From: CAUUCF01 sp963543695
Lineage (GTDB): Bacteria; Pseudomonadota; Gammaproteobacteria; UBA9339
Direction: 5' to 3'
NCBI GenBank assembly: GCA_963543695.1
Contig: CAUUCF010000014.1
Location: forward strand, 1-10,952
Length of the DNA: 10,952 bases
In this document: piece by piece, positions 1 to 6,692 of the stretch
Layout of the letters: each line of letters opens with the position of its first letter
Position numbering within the stretch: the first letter of the stretch is position 1
Made by a program: the position numbers and the translations under genes
Notes under the pieces: generated by a model
Databases searched by the model: none
Told to the model about the DNA's origin: nothing
What the model saw: the letters and a program-made list of their open reading frames with translations, nothing else

Positions 1-336
1 TACTATTAAATTCAAATATACATTAATTCAAAAATAAAGACATAAAATCATAATTATATAAATGCAAGAGGCTTTACTTAAAAAACTCACTAAAGAGTAT
101 CTTCAGCAAAAATGAAACAAACAAAAAAATAGAATGCTACTTACGGCCTACCGTTTAAAATGTCAAAATTATTTGAAGCTAACCATTACTTATTAAACCA
201 AAATCCCAAACTACGCCACTAAAGGGGATCGATTAATTTTTTAAATTCCTCAATGATCCGCTTAATAAAGCCAAATAGGATCTTTTACAACGTTCAGTTT
301 ACGAAAAAACATGTTCCTTACTAACCCGTTTTAAAA
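1..336. other. Gene-free left flank
   Basis: I see no supportable gene here. All six frames are broken by frequent stops. The minus strand has a short open stretch around 220-285 that reads KILFGFIKRIIEEFKKLIDP, which could be a remnant of a lost gene, but its length is not beyond chance at this base composition. A weak interrupted inverted repeat (GGATC at 226-230 with GATCC at 255-259) is present without a T-run. No promoter or terminator is convincing. Confidence 0.5.
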
Positions 337-409
337 CGCTCTGGAGAGGATTCGAACCTCCGACCTGCCCCTTAGGAGGGGGCTGCGCTATCCACTGTGC
401 CACCAGAGC
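337..409 (-). tRNA. tRNA-Arg (anticodon CCU)
   Basis: The minus strand folds into a standard cloverleaf of 73 bases. The acceptor stem is GCTCTGG with CCAGAGC. The D arm has one A-C mismatch. The anticodon stem is GCCCC/GGGGC around loop CTCCTAA, so the anticodon is CCU, reading AGG arginine codons. The variable loop is 5 bases and the T arm is GGAGG-TTCGAAT-CCTCT. The discriminator base is G. The CCA tail is not encoded: the minus strand continues TTTTAA directly after the discriminator, so a CCA-adding enzyme would be needed. The 5' end lies only 5 bases after the stop codon of the preceding gene, which suggests cotranscription with it and release by RNase P. Confidence 0.95.
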
Positions 410-414
410 TTAAT

Positions 415-984
415 CTATTCTTTACAACAATTTAACTTCTCTTTTACCCATACGGTTATTTTACTGAACCAAGATTTATTTGTAAATTCTTTATTATTCA
501 TCGTTTGATCTTTTTTCGGTAAATTTAAAAATAAATTCGCTTCGTGTTTTTGAGTTAAATCATCCGTTTCTTGATTCGCTTCATTCGGAGCAATCAATTT
601 TAAATTAATTCCCCAAAATAAAGTATATAATTTAAACGCTTGTTCAAAATGTTGATACGCTTCTTCCTGATTTTGCTGATGCAATAATTTAGTACCTACT
701 TCCATCAAGCGATAACTAGCCGCTAAGAGATGTTTAGAAATGCACCAAACTTCTCCTTCGTATTCGGGAATTAATCGTTTTAGCAAATGCTTTCTCAATT
801 CTCTTACTTCTTCAATTAAATCGTAATAATTATGTTTTCCAGTTTTAGCTCCGCTAAAAAACAAATGTTCCTCTATCCCTATCAAGTTCATAATAGCAAT
901 GGCTAAATCTTGATCCTTCGATAAATCAATTAAATCAGTTCTTTTTAAACGATCATATTGTTCTACTAAATCTGTTAAATTCAT
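415..984 (-). CDS. Conserved hypothetical all-helical soluble protein
   Basis: A 189-residue protein with no signal peptide or membrane segment. It looks entirely helical. Notable patches are SKDQDLAIAIMNLIGIEEHL (22-41), KTGKHNYYDLIEEVRELRKHL (about 47-67) and EVWCISKHLLAASYRLMEVG (78-97). A TPR-like helical pair follows at about 103-130, then a polar C-terminal tail ending in a Cys-Cys pair. Its ATG overlaps the stop of the preceding gene as ATGA (981-984), so translation is probably coupled. From memory, similar proteins occur mainly in Patescibacteria (CPR), next to the same membrane-protein family found here. That is recall, not a search result. The function is unknown. The stop codon is 5 bases before tRNA-Arg. 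Confidence 0.85.
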   Translation of the reverse strand: MNLTDLVEQYDRLKRTDLIDLSKDQDLAIAIMNLIGIEEHLFFSGAKTGKHNYYDLIEEVRELRKHLLKRLIPEYEGEVWCISKHLLAASYRLMEVGTKLLHQQNQEEAYQHFEQAFKLYTLFWGINLKLIAPNEANQETDDLTQKHEANLFLNLPKKDQTMNNKEFTNKSWFSKITVWVKEKLNCCKE

Positions 985-1466
985 AAAAAATATCCGATAA
1001 CACTTAAAATTAATAGGCCACTGACCGGCATAATTACCTTTTGATAAGCAAAATAAGGACGTCCGTTATTTCGTTTTTTTAAGTATAAATACAACACATG
1101 AAACCCATAAAAAGATAAACTTCCAACGATGATTCCCAAAATCAATCGGTCTATTCCGTACAAACGATTTAATTCGTGACCGATTAACCGTTGCCGCTTT
1201 AAGACGTACCACAAACTTCCGTAATAAATTACGACCGTCCCTAACAAACGACCTTTAATTTGGTTAATGATCGGCAATTTAATACTCCATGCCACCAAGC
1301 TTACCAAACTAGCCCCTAACCATAAACCGGTAATTAAATCGTTAATGCCCAAATATTCAGATAAACCTACCCCGGTACCAGCCGCTACTAAACAAAGGGG
1401 GCAAAAAGCTTCACAAAAAGTAACTAAAAATAAATTAAACCCAATGATCATCCATTTTCTGGTCAT
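981..1466 (-). CDS. Five-helix membrane protein with CPLC motif
   Basis: A 161-residue integral inner-membrane protein. Hydrophobic segments lie at about 5-34, 43-62, 74-89, 106-128 and 143-161. The first contains the CPLC cysteine pair (22-25) followed by a Gly-rich turn, AGTGVGLSEYLGINDLITGL (29-48). Other striking patches are GIDRLILG (104-111) and NNGRPYFAYQKV (133-144). The cysteine pair recalls thiol-redox or metal-handling proteins, but no known catalytic fold is evident and I assign no function. The start at 1466 is supported by a strong ribosome-binding site, GGGAGG at 1473-1478, six bases upstream. That start lies inside the end of the acyltransferase gene, giving a 32-base overlap. 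The family resembles CPR membrane proteins that I recall beside the downstream helical gene. Confidence 0.87.
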   Translation of the reverse strand: MTRKWMIIGFNLFLVTFCEAFCPLCLVAAGTGVGLSEYLGINDLITGLWLGASLVSLVAWSIKLPIINQIKGRLLGTVVIYYGSLWYVLKRQRLIGHELNRLYGIDRLILGIIVGSLSFYGFHVLYLYLKKRNNGRPYFAYQKVIMPVSGLLILSVIGYFL

Positions 1467-2169
1467 CGATAACCTCCCTTGTTTGTTGCATTAATTCTTC
1501 TAATAAATAATCCTGACTATCGATAACCGGATGTACTATTACTTTAATCGTTTTATTAAGCCCAAAATTAATTCCTCCTACAGGCCAAACAGCCGCTGCT
1601 CCTTGAATCGTTACCGGAATAATCATCGCGTCTAATTCTTTTGCCAGTTTAAACCCACCACGTTTAAAAGGACCTAATTGTCCCGTTTTAGATCGAGTTC
1701 CTTCTGGAGCAATCCAAACTCTAATTCCGCCTAACATTTGTTGTTTGGCTTGTTCTAAATCTTTTAAAGCTTGCCTATGATTACTACGATCGATTTTGAT
1801 AGAACCGGCTAATTTCATGCCTAATCCGAAAATCGGAATTCGAAATAATTCTTTTTTAGCGACCATCGTTATTTTTTCTTGTTCAAAAAGGGCATACATT
1901 AAAGGAATGTCTAAAAAACTAACGTGATTACTCATAATTAAAAAAAGCCGATCGTTTAAAAAACGAATATGTTGTTTACCAATAATCTCAACTTTAACTT
2001 TTAAAATTTCTAGTATCTGTTTGCCCCAATTAGCAATTCTTACGTACACGTAATCATTCGTTCGTTTTTTAAAAAAAAACCGCGCAAATAACAAATAAAA
2101 TACGCAGCTCATCGTTGCCCATCCGATTCGTATTGCTAACCAAACGTTAAATAATTTAATTTGCATCAT
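1435..2169 (-). CDS. plsC: 1-acyl-sn-glycerol-3-phosphate acyltransferase (PlsC family)
   Basis: A 244-residue membrane-associated acyltransferase, expected to acylate lysophosphatidic acid to phosphatidic acid in phospholipid synthesis. An N-terminal hydrophobic segment lies at about 8-33. The four family motifs appear in order: NHVSFLD (81-87, catalytic His and Asp), KKELFRIPIFG (105-115), APEGTRS (154-160, glycerol-phosphate binding) and IPVTI (184-188). The length is typical. Two adjacent ATGs (2169 and 2166) are possible starts, with only a weak GAAG-type ribosome-binding site. It sits 55 bases after hpt in the purA unit and overlaps the next gene by 32 bases. Other PlsC-fold acyltransferases, such as lyso-ornithine lipid acyltransferase, are hard to exclude from motifs alone. 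Confidence 0.92.
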   Translation of the reverse strand: MMQIKLFNVWLAIRIGWATMSCVFYLLFARFFFKKRTNDYVYVRIANWGKQILEILKVKVEIIGKQHIRFLNDRLFLIMSNHVSFLDIPLMYALFEQEKITMVAKKELFRIPIFGLGMKLAGSIKIDRSNHRQALKDLEQAKQQMLGGIRVWIAPEGTRSKTGQLGPFKRGGFKLAKELDAMIIPVTIQGAAAVWPVGGINFGLNKTIKVIVHPVIDSQDYLLEELMQQTREVIDDQKMDDHWV

Positions 2170-2224
2170 TTTATAATTTCTTCACCCGTTAAATCAAAAT
2201 CCTTTGCAACGGTAAACCAATTTC

Positions 2225-2788
2225 CTAAAGATGTTCAGGTTTAATTGAATAAATTCCCGGTAAATTACGTAAATAGTTAGAATAATCTAGCCCGTACCCA
2301 AAAACAAATTGATCCTCTATAGTTAACGCTGTAAAATCAGCCGTTTCTAAACCTCCCGGTTTTCTAACCACTTGCTTATCTAACATCGCTGCCGTATAAA
2401 CCTTTTTCGCTTGACAATTTTCACAATATTGCTTTATTACCTGAAAAGTAATTCCCGAATCTAAAATATCGTCTACTATTACGACCGTTCTTCCCGCTAT
2501 TTGAACCTTTGGTTTCACTTTCCAATGTAATTCGCTACTTTGATTCGTTGTAATATCAAACGAAGAAACATGAACGTAATCCATTTCTAACGGAAAATCT
2601 AAGTTTAAAACTAAATTAGTACAAGGCATCATTCCACCCATTAAAACTACTAAAAATAGGGGATTTTCGCTTTTTAAAACTTTAGTCATTTGGGCCGCCA
2701 TTTTTTCTAAAGCTTGTTCTACTTGTGCCTTTGTGTAAATACAGTAAGCTTTTTTGCTGATTTTCGTTATTTCTTCTAATGTCACCAT
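2225..2788 (-). CDS. hpt: Hypoxanthine-guanine phosphoribosyltransferase
   Basis: A 187-residue cytosolic type I phosphoribosyltransferase. It is expected to convert hypoxanthine and/or guanine plus PRPP into IMP or GMP (purine salvage). The PRPP-binding loop is VVIVDDILDSGITF (102-115), with the paired acidic residues and the DSG-T turn. VVLMGGMMPCTNL (47-59) matches the N-terminal PRPP/pyrophosphate loop. The C-terminal FVFGYGLDYSNYLRNLPGIY (161-180) matches the base-binding end of the family. The length is normal. The gene starts 9 bases after the purA stop, and its AAGG ribosome-binding site overlaps that stop, so the two are cotranscribed. This places salvage of IMP next to the enzyme that uses IMP. 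I cannot tell hypoxanthine from guanine preference. Confidence 0.95.
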   Translation of the reverse strand: MVTLEEITKISKKAYCIYTKAQVEQALEKMAAQMTKVLKSENPLFLVVLMGGMMPCTNLVLNLDFPLEMDYVHVSSFDITTNQSSELHWKVKPKVQIAGRTVVIVDDILDSGITFQVIKQYCENCQAKKVYTAAMLDKQVVRKPGGLETADFTALTIEDQFVFGYGLDYSNYLRNLPGIYSIKPEHL

Positions 2789-2797
2789 AAAAACGCC

Positions 2798-4087
2798 TTA
2801 AAATTCTGTTAATGAAATAATGTCTTCTCTGTCTGCTCCGGTAGCAACGATCGCAATTTTTACTTCTAATTCTTGCTCGATAAAATTCAAGTACTCTACT
2901 GCTTTTGCGGGTAACGCAGAATATTTTTTAATCCCCGCCGTCGTAGTCTGCCAACCCGTAAAAGTTTGATAAAGAGGAATACATCGTTTAAAATCCTCTA
3001 AACTATTAGGAGCGACCTTAATAATTTGACCGTCTAATTGGTAAGCGACGCATACTTTAATTTCAGGTAATTGATCCAAAACGTCTAATTTCGTAATGGC
3101 GATTTTACTGAAGCTGTTTAATAAATTAGAACGTCTTAATAAAGGTAAATCTAACCACCCACATCGTCGTTTTCTTTTCGTAGTTGCTCCGTATTCATGC
3201 CCTACAGTGGATAAATATTCACCGTTTTGATCAAATAATTCCGTTGGGAAAGGGCCTTCACCAACCCGCGTAGTATAAGCTTTAACGATCCCTAAAATTT
3301 CATCAAAATACCGTATTCCTACTCCTGAGCCAATCGAAGCAGAAGCAGCGACCGTATTCGAAGAAGTAACGTAAGGATAAGTACCATGATCTACATCTAA
3401 AAAAGTACCTTGCGCTCCTTCAAAAACAACCTTTTCGTTACGTGCGTAATGTTCGGCTAACCTAACTGGAACATCGGTAATTAAAGGAGTAATTAACTCC
3501 TTATTCTCCAAAATTTCTTCCCAAACTTGATTAAATGGTAAAGACTCGTGTTGATAGTAATGTTTTAAAATAAATTGATGATAATCAAAAACAGCTCGAC
3601 AACGTTCTTCAAAATCGGCTCGCAATAAATCCTGTACTTTAAAACCCATTCTAGCTACTTTATCCGTATAAGCAGGACCAATTCCTTTCTTCGTGGTCCC
3701 TATTTTCTGGCCATTTTTTAAAAAATGCTCTCGTACTTCATCTAAAAGCTGATGATAAGGTAATAACAAATTACAAGCATCACTAATGTATAATCTTCCT
3801 TTCGGTTCAATTCCAAATTTAGTTTTTAACGTATTTAACTCTTCTTTTAATGCTTTCGGCGATAGTACTACTCCATTACCAATATAATTTTTTACCTGTT
3901 CATGTAAAATCCCCGACGGTAATAAATGTAAAATAACAGTATCTCCGTTCACTACTATCGTATGACCAGCATTATGTCCCCCTTGGAACCTAACAACTGC
4001 ATGTGCACGTTCGGTTAATAAATCGACAATTTTACCTTTACCTTCGTCCCCCCATTGAGAACCTAAAATAACGATATTACGTACCAT
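2798..4087 (-). CDS. purA: Adenylosuccinate synthetase
   Basis: A 429-residue cytosolic enzyme that joins IMP and aspartate using GTP to form adenylosuccinate, the first committed step to AMP. The P-loop-like signature is GSQWGDEGKGKIVD (9-22), with catalytic Asp14. It is followed by GGHNAGHT (36-43) with catalytic His42. Further conserved stretches include GTTKKGIGPAYTDK, FEGAQGTFLDVDHGTYPYVT, RVGEGPFPTE and the GATTKRKRRCGWLD segment. The length equals the family norm (about 430) with no break. It is the first gene of the leftward unit. A promoter with TATAAT at 4114-4119 lies about 27 bases upstream of the ATG. The ribosome-binding site is weak. Confidence 0.98.
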   Translation of the reverse strand: MVRNIVILGSQWGDEGKGKIVDLLTERAHAVVRFQGGHNAGHTIVVNGDTVILHLLPSGILHEQVKNYIGNGVVLSPKALKEELNTLKTKFGIEPKGRLYISDACNLLLPYHQLLDEVREHFLKNGQKIGTTKKGIGPAYTDKVARMGFKVQDLLRADFEERCRAVFDYHQFILKHYYQHESLPFNQVWEEILENKELITPLITDVPVRLAEHYARNEKVVFEGAQGTFLDVDHGTYPYVTSSNTVAASASIGSGVGIRYFDEILGIVKAYTTRVGEGPFPTELFDQNGEYLSTVGHEYGATTKRKRRCGWLDLPLLRRSNLLNSFSKIAITKLDVLDQLPEIKVCVAYQLDGQIIKVAPNSLEDFKRCIPLYQTFTGWQTTTAGIKKYSALPAKAVEYLNFIEQELEVKIAIVATGADREDIISLTEF

Positions 4088-4113
4088 TTATAATTACCAT
4101 CAAATAAAGCTTT

Positions 4114-4141
4114 ATTATACGATTTACTTTTAAAAATACAA
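4114..4141 (-). promoter_or_regulatory. Predicted sigma70-type promoter for purA
   Basis: On the minus strand, TTGTAT (4136-4141) is followed by a 16-base spacer and a perfect TATAAT (4114-4119). Transcription would begin near 4107, giving a leader of about 20 bases before the purA ATG. No purine riboswitch or operator could be recognised in so short a leader. Confidence 0.6.
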
Positions 4142-4195
4142 GCTGATTTATCGATTATTCTGTCTCCCAAAATTGGTTCTTTTAATTACCAAAAC

Positions 4196-4224
4196 TTGCT
4201 ATCTTTTTTTAAGTTTATTATAAA
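4196..4224 (+). promoter_or_regulatory. Predicted promoter of the thioesterase gene, near-leaderless
   Basis: TTGCTA (4196-4201), an exact 17-base spacer and TATAAA (4219-4224) make a good sigma70-type promoter. The expected start of transcription is about 4231, only about two bases before the ATG at 4233. No Shine-Dalgarno sequence precedes the ATG, which fits a leaderless message. Read from sequence only. Confidence 0.5.
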
Positions 4225-4232
4225 TAATCATT

Positions 4233-4619
4233 ATGTTTACTAACAAAGAAACTGCTTATTACGCCGACACAGATGCTTATGGAGTAGTCTGGCACGGCAC
4301 TTATCTAAGATGGTTAGAAAAAGCACGTAGTTTATATTGTGAAAATCGAGGCATTTCGCTCCTACAATTAGAACAGCAAAACCTCGTTTTTCCCGTTATA
4401 GAATTAAAGATCAAATATCAAAAGGCGGTGAAATTACACGACCAAGTAACGATTAACACCAGTTTTAAGCGTTTGTCACGCTTAAAATTAGCGTTTACTC
4501 AAAAAATTATCTTATCAAATCAAATTTGCACTGAAGCTTTAGTGATAGTCACCGTTACTCACCGTAATGGCCAGCTTTGCCGTCCCATGCCAGATATTAT
4601 CGAAACGCTATTTGATTAA
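4233..4619 (+). CDS. Acyl-CoA thioesterase, YbgC/4HBT hotdog family
   Basis: A 128-residue cytosolic single-hotdog protein. The N-terminal signature is YYADTDAYGVVWHGTYLRWL (9-28), followed by EKAR. It matches the DTDxxGVVxHxxYxxxxExAR active-site region of YbgC/FadM-type thioesterases, in which an aspartate is catalytic. The hotdog beta strands follow, including KIKYQKAVKLHDQVTI and a second strand near 78-95. The expected reaction is hydrolysis of acyl-CoA thioesters, but the natural substrate cannot be read from sequence. The length (about 130) is normal. It is divergent from purA across 145 bases. No Shine-Dalgarno is visible, and the ATG lies about two bases past the predicted transcription start. 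It is not beside tol-pal genes, so a ybgC name is not justified. Confidence 0.88.
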   Translation: MFTNKETAYYADTDAYGVVWHGTYLRWLEKARSLYCENRGISLLQLEQQNLVFPVIELKIKYQKAVKLHDQVTINTSFKRLSRLKLAFTQKIILSNQICTEALVIVTVTHRNGQLCRPMPDIIETLFD

Positions 4620-4629
4620 TATTTAATTA

Positions 4630-4658
4630 TTGAAATATTATTAAAGTTTTGTTATATA
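4630..4658 (+). promoter_or_regulatory. Predicted promoter of the GIN-domain gene
   Basis: TTGAAA (4630-4635), a 17-base spacer and TATATA (4653-4658) lie in the 71-base gap between the thioesterase and GIN genes. TATATT at 4655-4660 is an alternative -10 with longer spacing. In such AT-rich DNA chance matches are likely, so this is tentative. Confidence 0.35.
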
Positions 4659-4690
4659 TTAAATAGATTTGTTTAAACTTTGGATAATGC

Positions 4691-5470
4691 ATGAAAAAAT
4701 GGTTACTGGGTTTTAGTTTATCTTTACTTGCAGTAGGTAGTTTTAGCGACAATAATTTATCAACGTTTAAAAGCGTTAATTTAGATCGAACCCCTTTTCA
4801 TACCGTTTGGATCGATCAAAATGCCCAAATCGATTTGATTGACGGTCAAAATCATTTTGAACTTAAAATTCCAACGTCTATTTTAAAACATAATTTTAAA
4901 GTGCAAGACGGTATTCTATACTTTTCATCACCATACCACGAAAAAGTGAAGTTACATGTCCCTTCTTTAAAACGTATTCGGGTCACTGGCAATGCCACCG
5001 TTACCAGTCAATTTTTACATTCTAGTCAATTAACTTTAGAAGCTAAAGAAGACGGCAAAATCCTTTTAGATGGAACCATCGTCAATCTCAATAAAATTAT
5101 TAATCAAGGAAAAGGAAGCATACAAGTGTTATGGGTAGATAATTTTAATCAACCGCTAGAAATTTATAATCTATGCCAAGGAACCGTTAAATTATCTGGT
5201 AATGCCGTTAAAATTTATACTAAATTAAGTGGTAACAGCAAAACTTCGTTAAAGCAATTAAAAGTAGATTACGCTGCAGTTAAAATCAATCAACAAGCTA
5301 CTCTCGATTTAATCGTTCGTAAACATTTATTCGTTACGGCCAGTGGTAACAGCGTCGTACGTTACTACGATCCTCAACCTCTTACTTTCTCTTTGCAACT
5401 TAACGACAATGCTAACTTGTTACATTTAAGAGAACATGATATAAAAAATCATCTTTGTTCAAAAAGGTGA
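4691..5470 (+). CDS. Exported GIN-domain (DUF2807-like) protein
   Basis: A 259-residue protein with a short signal peptide. It has Lys2-Lys3, a hydrophobic core at 4-16, and likely cleavage around residues 17-20 (VGSFSD). There is no lipobox cysteine, so it is probably periplasmic or surface-exposed. The rest is a beta-rich repeat protein. Short turns VTGNATV (98-104), LSGNAVKI (168-175), LSGNSKTSL (179-187) and ASGNSVV (217-223) recur at the edges of strands. This is the pattern of the GIN domain, a right-handed beta-helix-like fold called a putative autotransporter adhesin head. The function of such proteins is not settled; I infer an envelope or surface role. Its stop codon lies inside the ribosome-binding site of the following Nudix gene. 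Confidence 0.82.
   Translation: MKKWLLGFSLSLLAVGSFSDNNLSTFKSVNLDRTPFHTVWIDQNAQIDLIDGQNHFELKIPTSILKHNFKVQDGILYFSSPYHEKVKLHVPSLKRIRVTGNATVTSQFLHSSQLTLEAKEDGKILLDGTIVNLNKIINQGKGSIQVLWVDNFNQPLEIYNLCQGTVKLSGNAVKIYTKLSGNSKTSLKQLKVDYAAVKINQQATLDLIVRKHLFVTASGNSVVRYYDPQPLTFSLQLNDNANLLHLREHDIKNHLCSKR
5464..5469 (+). promoter_or_regulatory. Shine-Dalgarno that sets the Nudix start
   Basis: AAGGTG lies with three bases between it and the ATG at 5473, and contains the first two bases of the GIN gene stop codon TGA (5468-5470). It favours the 5473 start over the in-frame ATG at 5455, which would overlap the GIN gene. Confidence 0.7.
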
Positions 5471-5472
5471 AA

Positions 5473-6078
5473 ATGACAAAAGTTTGGTACAATCAATACG
5501 AAATTAAATCTCAACCGTTAATTACCGGCAATTTTTGTCCGTTATTTGCCCATCAAATACGTTATATGTTGCCTGACTATTCGTGGAGTGATTGGCATTT
5601 ACGCGAATGTGTAGACCGTCCTGATGCAGTAGTAGTGGTCCCTTTTGATCCACTTACGAAAAGAATCGTATTTATTGAACAATTTCGTATTGGCGCCGTT
5701 CAAAAAAGTAATAACCCGTGGCTTTGGGAGATAGTTGCAGGTTTAATTGAAAAGGGAGAAACCCCTGAAACAACTGCCCGAAGAGAAATTAAAGAAGAAA
5801 TTGGTTTAGATTTAAAACAACTTTTTCTCCTCCAAAAAGCTTTCGTTTCTCCAGGTTATAGCAATGAACAAACTTACTTTTATTTAGGGATCGTCGATAC
5901 CCAACGTTTAACAACTACGGGTGGCAAAAAAGAAGAAAACGAATACCTTTATTTACATTCTCTTTCGCTAGAAGAAACGTGTGAGCGTTTAAAAAACCAG
6001 TTTTTCAACAATAGTGCGACGATTTTAGCTTTACAAGCATTACTAACCAGTGAAATTTTAACCACGTTAAACTCGTAA
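5473..6078 (+). CDS. nudF: Nudix hydrolase, ADP-ribose pyrophosphatase type
   Basis: A 201-residue cytosolic hydrolase when started at 5473, close to the 209 residues of E. coli NudF (ADP-ribose pyrophosphatase). The Nudix box GX5EX7REUXEEXGU is complete at 90-112: G90, E96, REIKEEIGL (104-112), with the metal-binding glutamates. Upstream, VVVVPFDPLTKRIVFIEQFR (53-72) and PWLWEIVAG (82-90) match the substrate-binding part of the NudF subfamily. After the box, SPGYSNEQTYFYLG and NNSATILALQAL match its C-terminal end. The expected reaction is ADP-ribose to AMP plus ribose 5-phosphate, with related ADP-sugars possible. It is cotranscribed with, and translationally linked to, the GIN gene. No terminator is evident after its stop. 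Confidence 0.92.
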   Translation: MTKVWYNQYEIKSQPLITGNFCPLFAHQIRYMLPDYSWSDWHLRECVDRPDAVVVVPFDPLTKRIVFIEQFRIGAVQKSNNPWLWEIVAGLIEKGETPETTARREIKEEIGLDLKQLFLLQKAFVSPGYSNEQTYFYLGIVDTQRLTTTGGKKEENEYLYLHSLSLEETCERLKNQFFNNSATILALQALLTSEILTTLNS

Positions 6079-6399
6079 AATTAGCCTCTCTAAAAAAATA
6101 CGTACGCTACCAATATTAATCGTTCGCTTAAATATGTAGAGATAAAACACCCTAAATGCCATCAATTTAATTCATATTGGTATTAGCCAAAAAGATTAAC
6201 GTTAATAAAAATAATGGTCCATCTTTCCAAAAATCTACTATAGCTGCTTTATAAGCATTAGCGTAAGCAATAGCCGTATTTTAAAATAATTTTAATTTGG
6301 AGTTATTACGTATCTTTTATTTAAAAACGATTTTTCTCAGTTTATGATCAAAAAAATAGTTACAGATGTAACGTAACCACGGAATCGTTTTAAGCCTTA

Positions 6400-6549
6400 A
6401 AAAAACACTAGCCATTCATTTTGCGCTTTCGTAACCATAAGAACAAATCCCTTAGCTGGGCAGTACGTGAATGAAACACCCCGGTGATGTGACCATGTTT
6501 CATCACGTATTATTGATTTCCTTGAAACTAACGTAGCAAAATATGCCCA
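6400..6549 (-). pseudogene. Possible coding remnant of unknown origin
   Basis: A 50-codon open stretch between a TAG (6550-6552) and a TAA (6397-6399), without a good start codon. It includes RDETWSHHRGVSFTYCPAKG and MVTKAQNEWLVFF. It lies in a slightly more GC-rich patch than its surroundings. A second frame is also open from an ATG at 6503 to a TAG at 6408 (MKHGHITGVFHSRTAQLRDL onward). At most one of the two can be real. I do not recognise either; a transposase remnant is one possibility but unsupported. Confidence 0.2.
6464..6509. repeat. Interrupted 13-bp inverted repeat
   Basis: The left arm TACGTGAATGAAAC (6464-6477) and the right arm GTTTCATCACGTA (6497-6509) are complementary over 13 pairs with one bulged A, around a 19-base loop. 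No T-run follows on either strand, so it does not look like an intrinsic terminator. It could be a structured RNA, a protein site or a mobile-element end. Confidence 0.6.
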
Positions 6550-6692
6550 CTAAACTTTTCTTTAAATTACACCTTCACAAATTAATTTTTTGGTTTATTC
6601 TTTACAATTTAATAAAGTAATTTCGAAAAAATCAGGTAACGTTGACGCTGTAAACAGATCAACTTCGAATACGAACAAATTTTTCGCTAATT

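Noticed and set aside
226..259. Interrupted GGATC/GATCC inverted repeat as a terminator for the tRNA unit
   Set aside because: Only short pairing with bulges and no T-run after it on the minus strand.
1267..1494. Plus-strand open frame of 75 codons
   Set aside because: It lies antisense to the CPLC membrane protein and the end of plsC, has no ribosome-binding site and no recognisable domain.
2166..2230. Open stretch after the hpt stop reading GNWFTVAKDFDLTGEEIIK
   Set aside because: It looks protein-like but has no start codon, is out of frame with hpt, and hpt already ends with a normal family C-terminus.
4643..4681. AAAGTTT/AAACTTT inverted repeat between the thioesterase and GIN genes
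   Set aside because: Seven AT-rich pairs with a wide spacing are expected by chance in this DNA.
5455..5472. Upstream ATG for the Nudix gene
   Set aside because: It would overlap the GIN gene and has no ribosome-binding site; AAGGTG is placed for the ATG at 5473.
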